25,822 nt of DNA, from the IMG/VR virus record IMGVR_UViG_3300011252_000263, positions 1 to 25,822 of that record; one strand, given 5' to 3'. Positions 5,906-14,462 of this stretch are shown in pieces. Within the stretch, counting starts at the first letter, position 1; every line of letters begins with the position of its first letter. The translations under genes and the position numbers were made by a program. The DNA is from a virus. Under the pieces are notes generated by a model. It made no database searches, was not told the origin of the DNA, and worked only from the letters and a program-made list of their open reading frames with translations.

Positions 5906-5927
5906 AAAAAAACCCGCCGGCGGCGGG
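5906..5927 (-). terminator. rho-independent terminator before fibre A
   Basis: On the minus strand CCCGCC-GCC-GGCGGG is followed by seven T. It lies between the stop of the 671-aa gene (5952) and the ATG of fibre A (5895), so it should lower fibre expression relative to the virion genes upstream. Confidence 0.85.
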
Positions 5928-5951
5928 GTGTGGTGGTGCTGATAAGGTTGC

Positions 5952-7967
5952 TCAGAAGTCGAGCAGGTTCATGCTGGGCGTGTTTGAGCCGACGATGTTG
6001 CCCATCGTCACGGGGTTCGTGACGCCCTTTGCCACAAGCGGTGGCGCCACCTTGAGAAACTCCACCAACTTCTGCGCTTTTGATGGGTCGCCAAGTTCTT
6101 TCATAATCCTCGCGGTGGCCTCTTCGCCGCCGTCGCTCATCAAGTCGGCGATACGAGATGTGGCCGCGCGCAGTTGTTCATCCGATAGCTCCGCAACATT
6201 TTTCCGCAGCAGGCCCATAACCGCCTCTGTTATAGACGTCGGCGGCAATGCGCGCGTGGCGCCTGCGCGTAAATTAGCCACCGCCTCTTGACGCGCCGCA
6301 GTGGCGCTGTTGCCAAGAACTTGTGCGGAAGTCCGTTTTATGTCGATTTCGCGGCCCAAGTTACTGATAAACCGGTTGTACGCCTTGGTGCCAGCTTCCG
6401 TTTTCGGGAACGTCTGGCGGATCAAGCTGCGGTTCCGCTGCGTCTTCAGCAAATTATTTGCCACGCTGCCCGTCGAAATCTGGCGCTCAATGTTATCCAT
6501 CAACCCCTGCATGGCGCCGATGCGAAAGGCGTCAAGTTCCGCCTTGCCCATGTTCGCGACCGCTGCGCCCAACTCGTCAATGTCGTCGGTCAAAAATTTT
6601 CTGCCGAGCTGCATTGCGTTCATCGATGCCGTCTCGCCCGCCCAGTAATTACGCGCCACCTTGTAGGTGGTATTGTTGGCGTCCATGATATCGAGCAGTT
6701 TATGTCGCACGCCCTGGATAGCGCCTTTTTGCGCCTGCCCAATACCGGCGGAGGGGACCGCCGAGAACACCACATCGTCCAGCCCCATCTTAATATAGTG
6801 CAGGAACTGCGTCTGAACGCCCGAAACCAAATCGCCAGACGCGTCCACCAATCGGCCCGCATCATCAATACTTAGGTCAGGCAGCTTGACTTGTTGATTG
6901 CCAGCAATTTCGCGAGCCTTTTCGATGGCACTCCGCATTGACGGTGTCTTGAACAATTCCGTCAACTCACGGGTCATCGGGATGATTTTTTTGTTTGCGC
7001 GATCGTAGATTTTGCCGCCCTTGATAGCGCGCGCATCCTTCATGGACTTGAACTCATCAAAGAAACGACCGCGCTTGCCAAACGCTAGTTGTAAGTCGTT
7101 GGTCATGCGGCTCAACATGCCGCTGTCGCGATCCCTCAGAAAGCCGCTGATCTTCTGCTTGCCTTCGCCTGGCAACAGGTGCGCGGCATCAAACACGCCG
7201 CGCGTATTGTCACCGAGATCTGCGAGCGCCATCGGCTTGCCGGCCTGACGGGCCTCGCGCAGAATTTTTGTTGCCTCGTCCAGCGACCCAACATCATCAA
7301 CAATCGCTTGGCGAACCGCATCGTCGCCCTGGCTCAAACCCATCTTTTTTACGCTGGGTTTCGTGAATGCGCGATAGCCCGCGCCGAGAACCTTGCCAGC
7401 GCCCGCCACGGGAACAGGCAACGCGCCTGAGATCATTGCCGGGGCTTTGGCTGCGTCGAGGCGGTTTTGAAAGCCGCCCTCGGCGTTCAAAAACCCGCTC
7501 AGTCCGCCAGCCCCGGCCCCCATCATCATTTGACCACCCAGCTTGGCCTTGGCTACGGGCGGGTACAACATCGGCGCAAGTGCGCCCAGGGTGCGATAGC
7601 CAAGAGCTTTTGCAGGATTTTCTTTTTCGTAGTCTTTTAGGTTCTTGCGTTGCTCCGCTAAGTTTGCGGTGTAGCGATTAATTTCTGGTTGTTTTTGTAC
7701 ATTCACGCGATATTCATTGATAGCCTTGACCAGATCATCGCCTTCGCCAAACATATCCCTGATGCCCGCAATTACTTCATCAGCACCACCACCGCCCAGC
7801 AATCCGTCAAGAAAAGCGCCCAATCCCCTTTTTGAGACTGAGGGACTTTGTATTAAGCGCAACGCCTTCTCGCCACCACCGCCCGGTTTAAGCCCGACCG
7901 TCTTATCTTGCTGAATAAGCGCAGCCTCTAAAGATCGCAAGCTGCTCTCTGCTGAAACCTGGTTCAT
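5952..7967 (-). CDS. large ejection-type internal virion protein (671 aa)
   Basis: A long, Ala-rich, mostly helical protein. Residues about 120-205 are rich in Gly and hydrophobic residues (LGALAPMLYPPVAKAKLGGQ and MMMGAGAGGLSGFL), like the membrane-active parts of podovirus ejection proteins. The rest is amphipathic helix (TKILREARQAGKPMALADLG and similar) with no catalytic motif. It follows a second similar large protein by ten bases and precedes the fibres, the usual place for proteins that leave the capsid with the DNA and build a channel into the cell. Length is in the range of such proteins. The function is inferred from architecture and position. A terminator follows it. Confidence 0.65.
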   Translation of the reverse strand: MNQVSAESSLRSLEAALIQQDKTVGLKPGGGGEKALRLIQSPSVSKRGLGAFLDGLLGGGGADEVIAGIRDMFGEGDDLVKAINEYRVNVQKQPEINRYTANLAEQRKNLKDYEKENPAKALGYRTLGALAPMLYPPVAKAKLGGQMMMGAGAGGLSGFLNAEGGFQNRLDAAKAPAMISGALPVPVAGAGKVLGAGYRAFTKPSVKKMGLSQGDDAVRQAIVDDVGSLDEATKILREARQAGKPMALADLGDNTRGVFDAAHLLPGEGKQKISGFLRDRDSGMLSRMTNDLQLAFGKRGRFFDEFKSMKDARAIKGGKIYDRANKKIIPMTRELTELFKTPSMRSAIEKAREIAGNQQVKLPDLSIDDAGRLVDASGDLVSGVQTQFLHYIKMGLDDVVFSAVPSAGIGQAQKGAIQGVRHKLLDIMDANNTTYKVARNYWAGETASMNAMQLGRKFLTDDIDELGAAVANMGKAELDAFRIGAMQGLMDNIERQISTGSVANNLLKTQRNRSLIRQTFPKTEAGTKAYNRFISNLGREIDIKRTSAQVLGNSATAARQEAVANLRAGATRALPPTSITEAVMGLLRKNVAELSDEQLRAATSRIADLMSDGGEEATARIMKELGDPSKAQKLVEFLKVAPPLVAKGVTNPVTMGNIVGSNTPSMNLLDF

Positions 7968-7977
7968 GCCGACTTAC

Positions 7978-9264
7978 CTATTTCAGTGATGAGGGGAGTT
8001 GAGTGCCGGTGGGGGCGGCGGAGCGCAGATTTTTAACAGCTTCCGTCCAGAGAGGATCGGTTCGTGTGAGATTGCTGATCTCTCTCATGTAACGCACCCG
8101 ATACTCCATCGGGTTAGTGCGCAACAAATCACCGTTCTGCGTCATAAAATCACGATCAAACTCGCCAAGTTTTTGGTCGCGAGCCGCCTTCACTTTTAAT
8201 ATCTCAATCATAAACCGATTACCCGCTAGGGTCTTACCGAGCGACGGATTTCCTTGGACGATGAAATCCAAATCTTTGTCGGTCGGGTTGACGCCCAACT
8301 GCTTTACCGCAGGTAATATCAATTTCATGGTTTCTGCGGCGAAGCCTTCCTTGCTCGCTATGGCGGCGTTTGTTGCCTCGCTTGTCCACCCGAAACGCTG
8401 ACCAAGTCTCTGGATTTCTGTGATTGTCTCAGTACCAAACCCAGTACTAATCCCACTGTCCAAAATGCTCGAAAGCTGGTTCATGCTTGCAATCGTGCCA
8501 GACGCGCTTTGTGCATTTTCTTGCAAAGTGTTACTGCGTTTCAACGCCCAATCCACGAAACCTTCGTCCGCTTTTCTGCCGGCGTTCATATTTATGCTAG
8601 TGGTTGGCGCCGAGTAAGGCGCAATCGTCGCACCCTGTCCCCGATACTGTTCAAGCTGCGGCGTGGTCAATCGCATAGGCGTACCGTCCACGGTGACGTT
8701 GTGATACTGAGGCTTGCGATACTTGAACTGCTCCGCCATCAAGTTGCCGGCCATCTGCACGCCCGCCATCGGATTTACTTCGCCAATCGCGCTGATCAGT
8801 GGCCGGGCCGCCGCCGGCACACCTGCCAAGGCGGTCGGCACTGTGGTCTGCTCGCGAGCCAGAGGCAGCGCCCTGTCCATGTACCCCTGCCGCCATGTGT
8901 CGTAGTCGCTTCCAAAGGCACCAGGATCGTCCATTGCTGGCTGCGCCATGATGGGGTTAACCACGCCGGTCGCCCTGCGCTGCGCCGTCTGCTCGTTGAC
9001 AGGCCGCGGCGCAAACATACCGCGCAGCCTTTCTTCGTCGCGCATTTTCTTCGCCAACGCACCGCGCTGGAGGGCCGTGTTCATCGAATTTTGGTACGCC
9101 GCCATCGGTCCCGCCAGGTCGAGCGGCGGCGGCGTGGGTGACAGACGCGCGGCGCCGCGATTGCCGATACTTTGCCCAAGCGCGATCAGGCCCATCAGAC
9201 CAGCGTCTCGACGGTCGCCGGCGTTAAGCAGGCCGGCCCTTATCAGATCGTTATAATCCGCCAT
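7978..9264 (-). CDS. ejection-type internal virion protein (428 aa)
   Basis: Starts MADYNDLIRAGLLNAGDRRDAG, with an N-terminal Gly/Ala-rich helical stretch and a Pro-rich middle (SPTPPPLDLAGPM). The C-terminal half is helical (FAAETMKLILPAVKQLGVNP, KDLDFIVQGNPSLGKTLAGN) and resembles phage internal proteins that have a conserved KxLGxxPTDxDxxF type segment. No enzymatic motif is seen. It sits two bases after the stop of the 295-aa gene and ten bases before the 671-aa gene, so the three probably form an ejection set. The assignment rests on context and composition. Confidence 0.65.
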   Translation of the reverse strand: MADYNDLIRAGLLNAGDRRDAGLMGLIALGQSIGNRGAARLSPTPPPLDLAGPMAAYQNSMNTALQRGALAKKMRDEERLRGMFAPRPVNEQTAQRRATGVVNPIMAQPAMDDPGAFGSDYDTWRQGYMDRALPLAREQTTVPTALAGVPAAARPLISAIGEVNPMAGVQMAGNLMAEQFKYRKPQYHNVTVDGTPMRLTTPQLEQYRGQGATIAPYSAPTTSINMNAGRKADEGFVDWALKRSNTLQENAQSASGTIASMNQLSSILDSGISTGFGTETITEIQRLGQRFGWTSEATNAAIASKEGFAAETMKLILPAVKQLGVNPTDKDLDFIVQGNPSLGKTLAGNRFMIEILKVKAARDQKLGEFDRDFMTQNGDLLRTNPMEYRVRYMREISNLTRTDPLWTEAVKNLRSAAPTGTQLPSSLK

Positions 9265-9266
9265 GA

Positions 9267-10154
9267 CTAAAATAAACTCCCAATCGCATCAAACAGCCCG
9301 GCGTCGTTCGCAAACTTCCCAGCGGCACCCAACGTCGCAATGTTACCGATCGCTGAAGATGTCGGATCCGAGTACACCGGCTGCGACGACTGCCCGCCCA
9401 TCGTGCCACCGCGGACGGTCGCCATGTAATTTGCAAGGCGCTGCTGCGGCTCGTTCTGCAAGAAGTTGTAGCGCGCAACCTCGTCAGCAAGCTGCTCTGC
9501 CGTCTTCTGCTCGCGTGCCAGCCCAAACGCCGCCAAGCGACCGACGTCGGTGTAGTCCTCGGCAGCCATGCCAGGAGCCATCGCCGCCGCGCCGGCACGG
9601 TTTGCAAAATCTGTTTGCGCCAAGTCGCCGATTGACCGCTGCGCGGCCAACTGGTTAGCACGCTCTGTCGCGTAATTCTGAGCGTAAACCGGCGCAAGGG
9701 CAGATGTCATGGCGGACATATTCGCGCCCGACCCTAGGCGCCCTGCCTGCGAGAACTGGCCCTGTATTTGATCAATTGCGGGCTGCAACGCGGCGCTTAA
9801 ATACGGGTTGCCACTATCAAGATAGTCGCCCTGCGCGGTGCCTTGAAGCATCGCAGCGGCGGGGTTCAAGAAGCCGCCCTGCATTGCCGTGTTCACAAAA
9901 TTCTGTGCGCCCGATACCAGCGGGCTGCCAGCCATCGCGCGCGCCTCACCGCGATCAAGCGCCGCCTGCGTCGTCGGGCTGAAATCTACAAAAGTCTGGC
10001 CGGGGAAATATTCGCGTGGCGTGTTGTAAACTTCCTCGGCACGCTCAAGGCCACGGGTTAAAAATGGCTGCGCATAGGAAGGTGGCGCACTTGTTGCGGT
10101 CGCGATTGACGTCTGCTTTGACCCGCCGCCAAAAAGATCACCCAAAAAACTCAT
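9267..10154 (-). CDS. virion protein, probable ejection or tail component (295 aa)
   Basis: Begins MSFLGDLFGGGSKQTS, a start typical of small phage structural proteins with a Gly-rich N-terminus. The centre has QIQGQFSQAGRLGSGANMSA followed by YAQNYATERANQLAAQR, a pattern I have seen in internal or tail proteins of podoviruses that infect alpha- and gammaproteobacteria. The protein is Ala/Gln-rich and helical and ends in a small hydrophobic tail (DAGLFDAIGSLF). It overlaps the upstream gene as ATGA. It is the first of three genes of ejection type. Exact role is not known. Confidence 0.65.
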   Translation of the reverse strand: MSFLGDLFGGGSKQTSIATATSAPPSYAQPFLTRGLERAEEVYNTPREYFPGQTFVDFSPTTQAALDRGEARAMAGSPLVSGAQNFVNTAMQGGFLNPAAAMLQGTAQGDYLDSGNPYLSAALQPAIDQIQGQFSQAGRLGSGANMSAMTSALAPVYAQNYATERANQLAAQRSIGDLAQTDFANRAGAAAMAPGMAAEDYTDVGRLAAFGLAREQKTAEQLADEVARYNFLQNEPQQRLANYMATVRGGTMGGQSSQPVYSDPTSSAIGNIATLGAAGKFANDAGLFDAIGSLF

Positions 10155-10525
10155 CTGATTTCCTTCGTCATAATAACCCCGGCCTCGCGGTAACCGTCTA
10201 ACTTGGCGCGCCAGCCGCGCCGCCCGATAATGGATATTCGTGTGATGCCGCCCTCGCGCGCGGCAGCCTCTACGTCACTGACGATATCGACGACCTCATC
10301 GAGGTCGCCGCCCGCCAGCCAAAAGTGCAACTGCGTCTCGCGCGGCAGATCGATTTCTTGTGTCACCACCGCACACCGCTCGCCAACCCACAAAGCCGCG
10401 CGCCCCTCCATGATCATTTCGACCACATCCGCCGGCTCATGCGTGTTGCCGGCGTGGTGAAGGGCCGCGACGATGTGCGGCTCCGCTTGCTGCCAATCGG
10501 CAGCAAAGTCACCCGATGACCACAT
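10151..10525 (-). CDS. GNAT-like conserved phage protein (124 aa)
   Basis: I start this at the ATG at 10525 (MWSSGDFAADWQQAEPH); the longer frame from 10636 runs over the end of the neighbour and is unlikely protein. The sequence has the pattern I associate with a widespread phage family: GRAALWVGERCAVVTQEI, LHFWLAGGDLDEV, ISIIGRRGWRAKLDGY, ending TKEIR. The strand-helix order and the GRRGW turn recall acetyltransferase (GNAT) folds, but I cannot point to an acetyl-CoA loop with certainty. It overlaps the upstream gene by 17 bases and has no clear ribosome binding site, so it may depend on coupling. Function in the head-tail region is unknown. Confidence 0.65.
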   Translation of the reverse strand: MWSSGDFAADWQQAEPHIVAALHHAGNTHEPADVVEMIMEGRAALWVGERCAVVTQEIDLPRETQLHFWLAGGDLDEVVDIVSDVEAAAREGGITRISIIGRRGWRAKLDGYREAGVIMTKEIR

Positions 10526-10826
10526 AGTCAAAAGTTCGCGTGGTGCCGGCGTTAGCGTGCGTGATCGTGAAAGTATTTTTGGCGCGGGCTGACACGTACA
10601 TGCCGCCAGCCGCAAGTTCCGTCGCGCCTGCGGCATTCGTCGGCATGAACAAAATCACGCTCTCCGATCCGACGATGTAGTCGGTTACCGCCGTCGTCGT
10701 GGCTGATGTCGCAAGCGTCACTGATCCGGTGTTGTTTTGCTTACCGGATAAAATATTGTTGACGACGGTCGCCACGTCACGCTCATCCGAAAACGGTGTA
10801 AGCGCGCGGAAACTTGTCGTCGCCAT
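10509..10826 (-). CDS. small beta-rich virion protein (105 aa)
   Basis: The protein has the repeating strand pattern GSVTLATSATTTAVTD, SVILFMPTNAAGATELAAGG, NTFTITHANAGTTRTFDYVV. I recognise this as a common small phage protein encoded near tail or fibre genes; the ITHAN...RTF.Y ending is typical. It is probably a minor structural or decoration protein. The ATG at 10826 shares one base with the stop of the tail hub gene (TGATG). No enzyme motif or membrane segment is present. Confidence 0.7.
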   Translation of the reverse strand: MATTSFRALTPFSDERDVATVVNNILSGKQNNTGSVTLATSATTTAVTDYIVGSESVILFMPTNAAGATELAAGGMYVSARAKNTFTITHANAGTTRTFDYVVIG

Positions 10827-12289
10827 CAGCGCATCCCCATCATCTTCGCATCGACGTCAACGCCCTGGGCGACGTCAAAGTCGCCGGTAATGTTCATGCG
10901 TATGCGGTGGAAGGCGCCAGCCGATCTGGTTGGACAGTAGCCGTCTGCGTTCAAGCTGGTCGCGGACGTGAAGGTCGCATCATCAATCTGCCGCTGCCGA
11001 GATCCGATCGCCACCGTCACCGTCGGAGACGACCCGGTCAGGTACGGGATAACGGTGCTGATAAGGGCGCGCTTGCCTGGAGAGACGGCGAACTCGCCCG
11101 TCTCAATCGTGGCTGGCAGGCAGTCGCCCGTGAAAGACTGAACCTTCGCGTCCCGCGCGCCGGCAAAGAAAAAAGAGCCGCCCTTATAAAGCGCACTATC
11201 AAGTGAGGCCGGCAAGGCGTCAATGCTACTGGAAATATTATTAAGCTGCTCCAGCGTGTAGCCAGCGGTGAAAAGCTGCGACAACGCAGTACACGCCGAT
11301 TCAACGTAGGACCAGCGATTGAGGTTGTAATTGTAAATCAGAATCTCATCGTTTTCGCCGCTTGCGCTGTTTGTGCTTGGGTACGCCCAAATGACGTTTT
11401 GGTTGATGGGATCAACCGCAGAGACGACGTTATCCGCGTTGGCAATTTTGAACCGATCTAAGAACCAGCGATTTATTTTTTCGGCACCGATCGGCGTTAG
11501 CTCGTTGCCGCGCAGCATCCAAAACCCGTCATCGGACAAGAAGAAGACCATCGCGCTGCCGACACTCGCCACGCTGCCAGGCACTGAGCAGCCGCGCTGA
11601 TTGGTCAGCCGATCGACCTGGTAGATCAATGGTGCGCCGACAAAAGAGAGACGCACAATTGCACGATCAAATAGCGCAATGGCGTACTCGCCACCGATCA
11701 GCCCGGTGCAGTCGCCGGCATCAACCACGTCCTGATAATCCGACAGGCCCGTGCCTGGCGTCCAACTGGTCGCGCTATTGATACCTGACCACCAGAGGCG
11801 ATAAGGCTTCTCGCCGTCCGTGCCGTCGTTCGTGTAGCCGAGCATTACCTGGTCGCGCACGGCGGCGATGTATTTTGCTTTTGGAGGCGTGCCGCCGAGA
11901 TCAGCAAACGCCGAGCCGCTGGCGACAGTCGCCGTCTGCGGATTGTCGTCGTAATTGGTCGCGATTAACGTCTCGCCGAACTGCACAAACCGCCAGCGAT
12001 CATCGCCAGCGGTAGAGTAACCGCCGGCCTTGCTGACGTCGGTCAACGAAGAATCTGCTGCGTTGAACTTGTACAATTTCGACGCGTTGCCGACGTAGAG
12101 CGCGGCATTACCACTGTCTGATTTACCCGCAAACATTCCAAGTATTTTCGCGTCGGCGGCACCAGATAACGGCGACAAGTCCTTGAAGCAGCGATAGCCG
12201 GTCGCTGCCGGGATGACGTTTTTTGCCTCGGTCGCGCCGGCGTTATTTAGCGCCGGCTGATCAGGGATGAACTCGCCAAAATTTATCAT
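10826..12289 (-). CDS. tail hub / DNA stabilisation protein, P22 gp10-like (487 aa)
   Basis: Length (487 aa) and plan match the P22 gp10 type. It starts FGEFIPDQPALNNAGATEAK followed by NVIPAATGYRCFKDLSPL, the usual opening in which a short lead is followed by beta-propeller strands. Later blades show aromatic strand motifs such as RWRFVQFGETLIATNYDDNP, KPYRLWWSGI and DDGFWMLRGNELTPIG. The C-terminal third is a separate beta domain. Such proteins close the portal-adaptor channel and hold packaged DNA. The gene overlaps the repeat-protein gene upstream as ATGA and the small beta-rich gene downstream by one base. No database comparison was possible; identity rests on pattern and order. Confidence 0.75.
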   Translation of the reverse strand: MINFGEFIPDQPALNNAGATEAKNVIPAATGYRCFKDLSPLSGAADAKILGMFAGKSDSGNAALYVGNASKLYKFNAADSSLTDVSKAGGYSTAGDDRWRFVQFGETLIATNYDDNPQTATVASGSAFADLGGTPPKAKYIAAVRDQVMLGYTNDGTDGEKPYRLWWSGINSATSWTPGTGLSDYQDVVDAGDCTGLIGGEYAIALFDRAIVRLSFVGAPLIYQVDRLTNQRGCSVPGSVASVGSAMVFFLSDDGFWMLRGNELTPIGAEKINRWFLDRFKIANADNVVSAVDPINQNVIWAYPSTNSASGENDEILIYNYNLNRWSYVESACTALSQLFTAGYTLEQLNNISSSIDALPASLDSALYKGGSFFFAGARDAKVQSFTGDCLPATIETGEFAVSPGKRALISTVIPYLTGSSPTVTVAIGSRQRQIDDATFTSATSLNADGYCPTRSAGAFHRIRMNITGDFDVAQGVDVDAKMMGMR

Positions 12290-13113
12290 GCCGCGTCCGT
12301 CCAGGTTTCATTGCCGTCAGCGACCGGCGTCCAGGTTTCGTTGCCGTTGGCTACGATGCTATAGAGATAATCGGCATCGGCATTTGTTGTTATATTGATT
12401 GCGACCGCTGCGGAGTTTTTCAGCAGGATACTCGTATCCGTCGCCGCAGAAATTTGCAGTGCCGCGCTTGCCGATGAGGTAAATGTCGCGCTTGCACTAG
12501 TTGTTGCTGTAACAACCAGCGGCGCGACGGCAGTAACGCCCCGATAACGAACGGCGGCGCCGCCGGTCGTAAACGCAATTGTTGATGCAGAACTGGCAGA
12601 GCGAACACGGGTTGCTGACCCTGCCGCAGAGATTGTGAGTGCGGCTGACGCTGTCGTCGTCATCTGCGTCGATGCAATTGCTGACGTGGTGATCGAAACA
12701 GCCGACGACGCAGTTACATCGAAGACTTTATTACTGCTACTCGACGCGGTCATCGTGATCGTCGCCGCACCGTCAACTCCACGAACAAGGGTAGGCTGAC
12801 CCGTTGACGTGATTGATGTCGCTGCACTCGCGCTAGTTTCAAACACTCCACGCGCGGTGGCGCTTGTCGTCAACGATGCGGAGACAGAACCGGCGCCCGC
12901 CAAGGTACTGGCGGCCACACCGGCAGCCGTTAGAGCTATCGTTGCGGCAGCGGTAGCGTCGATCAGGCCCGCAACTTGAGCAGATGCACTTAGCGTGATC
13001 GTCGCCGTGGCAGCCCCGGAGTGCAGGACAAGCGCGTCCAGTGCCTCCAAGTTGCCATAGGCGTCTAGGGCTTGAAGGTTGCCCCAGCTATCGAGTTGCT
13101 CAAGTGTCGCCAT
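12286..13113 (-). CDS. Ala/Ser/Thr repeat protein, likely beta-solenoid virion component (275 aa)
   Basis: Residues 33-253 form eleven tandem repeats, ten of exactly 20 residues and one of 21. The repeat pattern is about x-A-x-A-A-x-x-I-T-x-x-A-x-A-x-x-x-x-x-x, with Ala, Ser, Thr and alternating hydrophobic residues. The N-terminal 32 residues contain a doubled LDxxGNLxAL motif, and the last 22 contain a doubled NGNETWT / DGNETWT motif. Such regular short repeats suggest a beta-solenoid or stacked beta-turn fibre, perhaps a tail-associated or decoration protein. It overlaps the upstream and downstream genes by one and four bases. The exact function is unknown, and I know no named family. Confidence 0.75.
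   Translation of the reverse strand: MATLEQLDSWGNLQALDAYGNLEALDALVLHSGAATATITLSASAQVAGLIDATAAATIALTAAGVAASTLAGAGSVSASLTTSATARGVFETSASAATSITSTGQPTLVRGVDGAATITMTASSSSNKVFDVTASSAVSITTSAIASTQMTTTASAALTISAAGSATRVRSASSASTIAFTTGGAAVRYRGVTAVAPLVVTATTSASATFTSSASAALQISAATDTSILLKNSAAVAINITTNADADYLYSIVANGNETWTPVADGNETWTDAA
12355..13017 (-). repeat. eleven 60-bp coding repeats (20-residue periodicity)
   Basis: Degenerate tandem repeat within the 275-aa gene. The period is clear at the protein level and weak at the DNA level, so the array is old and kept by selection on structure. One unit (the second) is three bases longer. Confidence 0.75.
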
Positions 13114-13503
13114 TAGGCGGCGGTTACGTCCAGGTCACCCGCGCTAATCCTCAATATGTCGCCGGTTGAAATGGTTTTTGCGCTACTCAGCGCACCGTGA
13201 ATAAGCAAATTGCCGCCGCTGCTCGCGTCAAAAAGACCAAAGAAGCGAGACGGAACCCCAGCTTCCTGTCGCTGCCGGGAACTCGATGTTGCTGGTATTA
13301 TCCGCAACGCCGCCGGAGGCAGCATCAAATGCAACATCGCCCTGTCGCACATAGCCGCTACCTGACAGTTCCGTGCCGGAATTGTCATCGCCAAAGCTGC
13401 CCGTGGACAGGCCAACGTAGACGCCTGTCGGCATTGTGAAGCTGGTCGTTGACAGGACGTGATCCAGAATTTTTCCTTCGAGGTAATCGCTCATTGCGCT
13501 CAT
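13113..13503 (-). CDS. small virion protein (tail/fibre-type), split by an apparent frameshift
   Basis: The N-terminal part (MSDYLEGKILDHVLSTTSFT, TGVYVGLSTGSFGDD, EFPAATGSWGSVS) stops at 13228. The C-terminal part continues in the +1 frame as FGLFDASSGGNLLIHGALSS followed by KTISTGDILRISAGDLDVT, stop at 13113. Together they give a familiar phage protein of about 129 residues with the junction GSWGSVS-x-FGLFDA. One base too many lies in CTTCTTTGG (about 13239-13246). Alternatively a +1 shift at TTT TGA C (13227-13233) would join the halves without changing length. The start overlaps the adaptor stop as ATGA; a second ATG lies nine bases later. Probably a minor tail or decoration protein. Confidence 0.7.
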
Positions 13504-14129
13504 TGTATTTCACCATATTGAGATTGAACTTGGAGGGGTGACCCGCCGTACTTGACGCGGTCTTCGTCGGCGTTTACCGCCGCGATCGTGCGAGTGAACA
13601 GCGCGTCGTGCTGCGCTTGGCGCTGCTCGTCCATCAGGTAGCCGAATGCCTCGGCAAGCGTGCCGTGCAGGTACAGATCGGGGTGACGGGAGAGAATTGT
13701 GTTTGATGTGTTGGCGTCACTCAGTGCGGACACGCTGCCGACGTAGGCTATTTCCGCCTGATATCCACTGTCGGGCGTCGGGCGAAAATACAATTCACCG
13801 CCGACCACACTGTAGTATCTCGGCTTGCCAGTGCCTGTGCCGGGGAAGTTCTCGTCTGCCGCCGCCGGCGACTGATACTGTAAGACGGTGATCGGGTTTG
13901 TGTTCAGTCGAACGCTGCGTATTTGACGCGCGTCTGCCGGCAAAGTGACATAAGCGTCACCGGCTGTCATCGTGCTGACCACGCGCTTTTCCTGGCTCTG
14001 CGTCTCCAACTCGCGGCTCATGCGCGCCTCGGCGAGTGCAATGAACTCTGGCGAGCGACCCGCCAAGTCAGTTCGCGCGAGCCAGTTATCGACTGCCGTT
14101 TGGAGTTCCGCATAGGTGGTAATTGCCAT
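13500..14129 (-). CDS. head-tail adaptor protein (SU10/P22 gp4-type)
   Basis: The N-terminus TTYAELQTAVDNWLARTDLA followed by RSPEFIALAEARMSRELE is the hallmark of the adaptor family that forms the ring below the portal in short-tailed phages. The middle has beta strands (VRLNTNPITVLQYQSP, KPRYYSVVGGELYFRPTP), and a helical end follows (LHGTLAEAFGYLMDEQRQAQ). Length (209 aa) fits. It lies between the 106-aa gene and the frameshifted virion gene. The ATG at 14129 shares a base with the previous stop. Confidence 0.82.
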   Translation of the reverse strand: MAITTYAELQTAVDNWLARTDLAGRSPEFIALAEARMSRELETQSQEKRVVSTMTAGDAYVTLPADARQIRSVRLNTNPITVLQYQSPAAADENFPGTGTGKPRYYSVVGGELYFRPTPDSGYQAEIAYVGSVSALSDANTSNTILSRHPDLYLHGTLAEAFGYLMDEQRQAQHDALFTRTIAAVNADEDRVKYGGSPLQVQSQYGEIQ

Positions 14130-14449
14130 TAGACTGAGCCGCCGCTTGACCTAAAAAATCTGTTTTCGGAATCGTTGAGCCAACGCTTCCACGCCTTCGG
14201 GTTCTGGTGTGGCTCGCCTAGCTTCTTGATCAAATCGTAGTAGAGGCTGGCCGGAATCTCGGCGACTTTCTGCTGGTGGCGTTGGGTATTGCCGAGCAGG
14301 TTGCCGTACTTCCAATCGTTCGCCCGGCGCTTGTTATGCTCCAGGATGTGATCGACTTTTTGTTCGGTGACGACGTGTGTGTCGTCGCCAGAAAATTCCA
14401 TGTAGGTTTTTTTGCCGGCTGCTTTGTCTTCGCTGATCGGAAGTTTCAT
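14129..14449 (-). CDS. conserved small phage protein after the capsid gene (106 aa)
   Basis: I start at the ATG at 14449 (MKLPISEDKAAGKKTYME), five to nine bases after GGGGA; a TTG further upstream lies in the terminator U-tract. The rest has VDHILEHNKRRANDWKYGNL, VAEIPASLYYDLIKKLGEP and KAWKRWLNDSENRFFRSSGG. This combination (IxEHNKR, IP..., KxWLNDxxNRFFRT) recurs in phages directly downstream of the major capsid gene; I know no proven role. A function in head completion or in capsid assembly would suit its place. It lies just past the capsid terminator, so it should be expressed at a lower level. Confidence 0.72.
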   Translation of the reverse strand: MKLPISEDKAAGKKTYMEFSGDDTHVVTEQKVDHILEHNKRRANDWKYGNLLGNTQRHQQKVAEIPASLYYDLIKKLGEPHQNPKAWKRWLNDSENRFFRSSGGSV

Positions 14450-14462
14450 ATTTTCCCCATGC

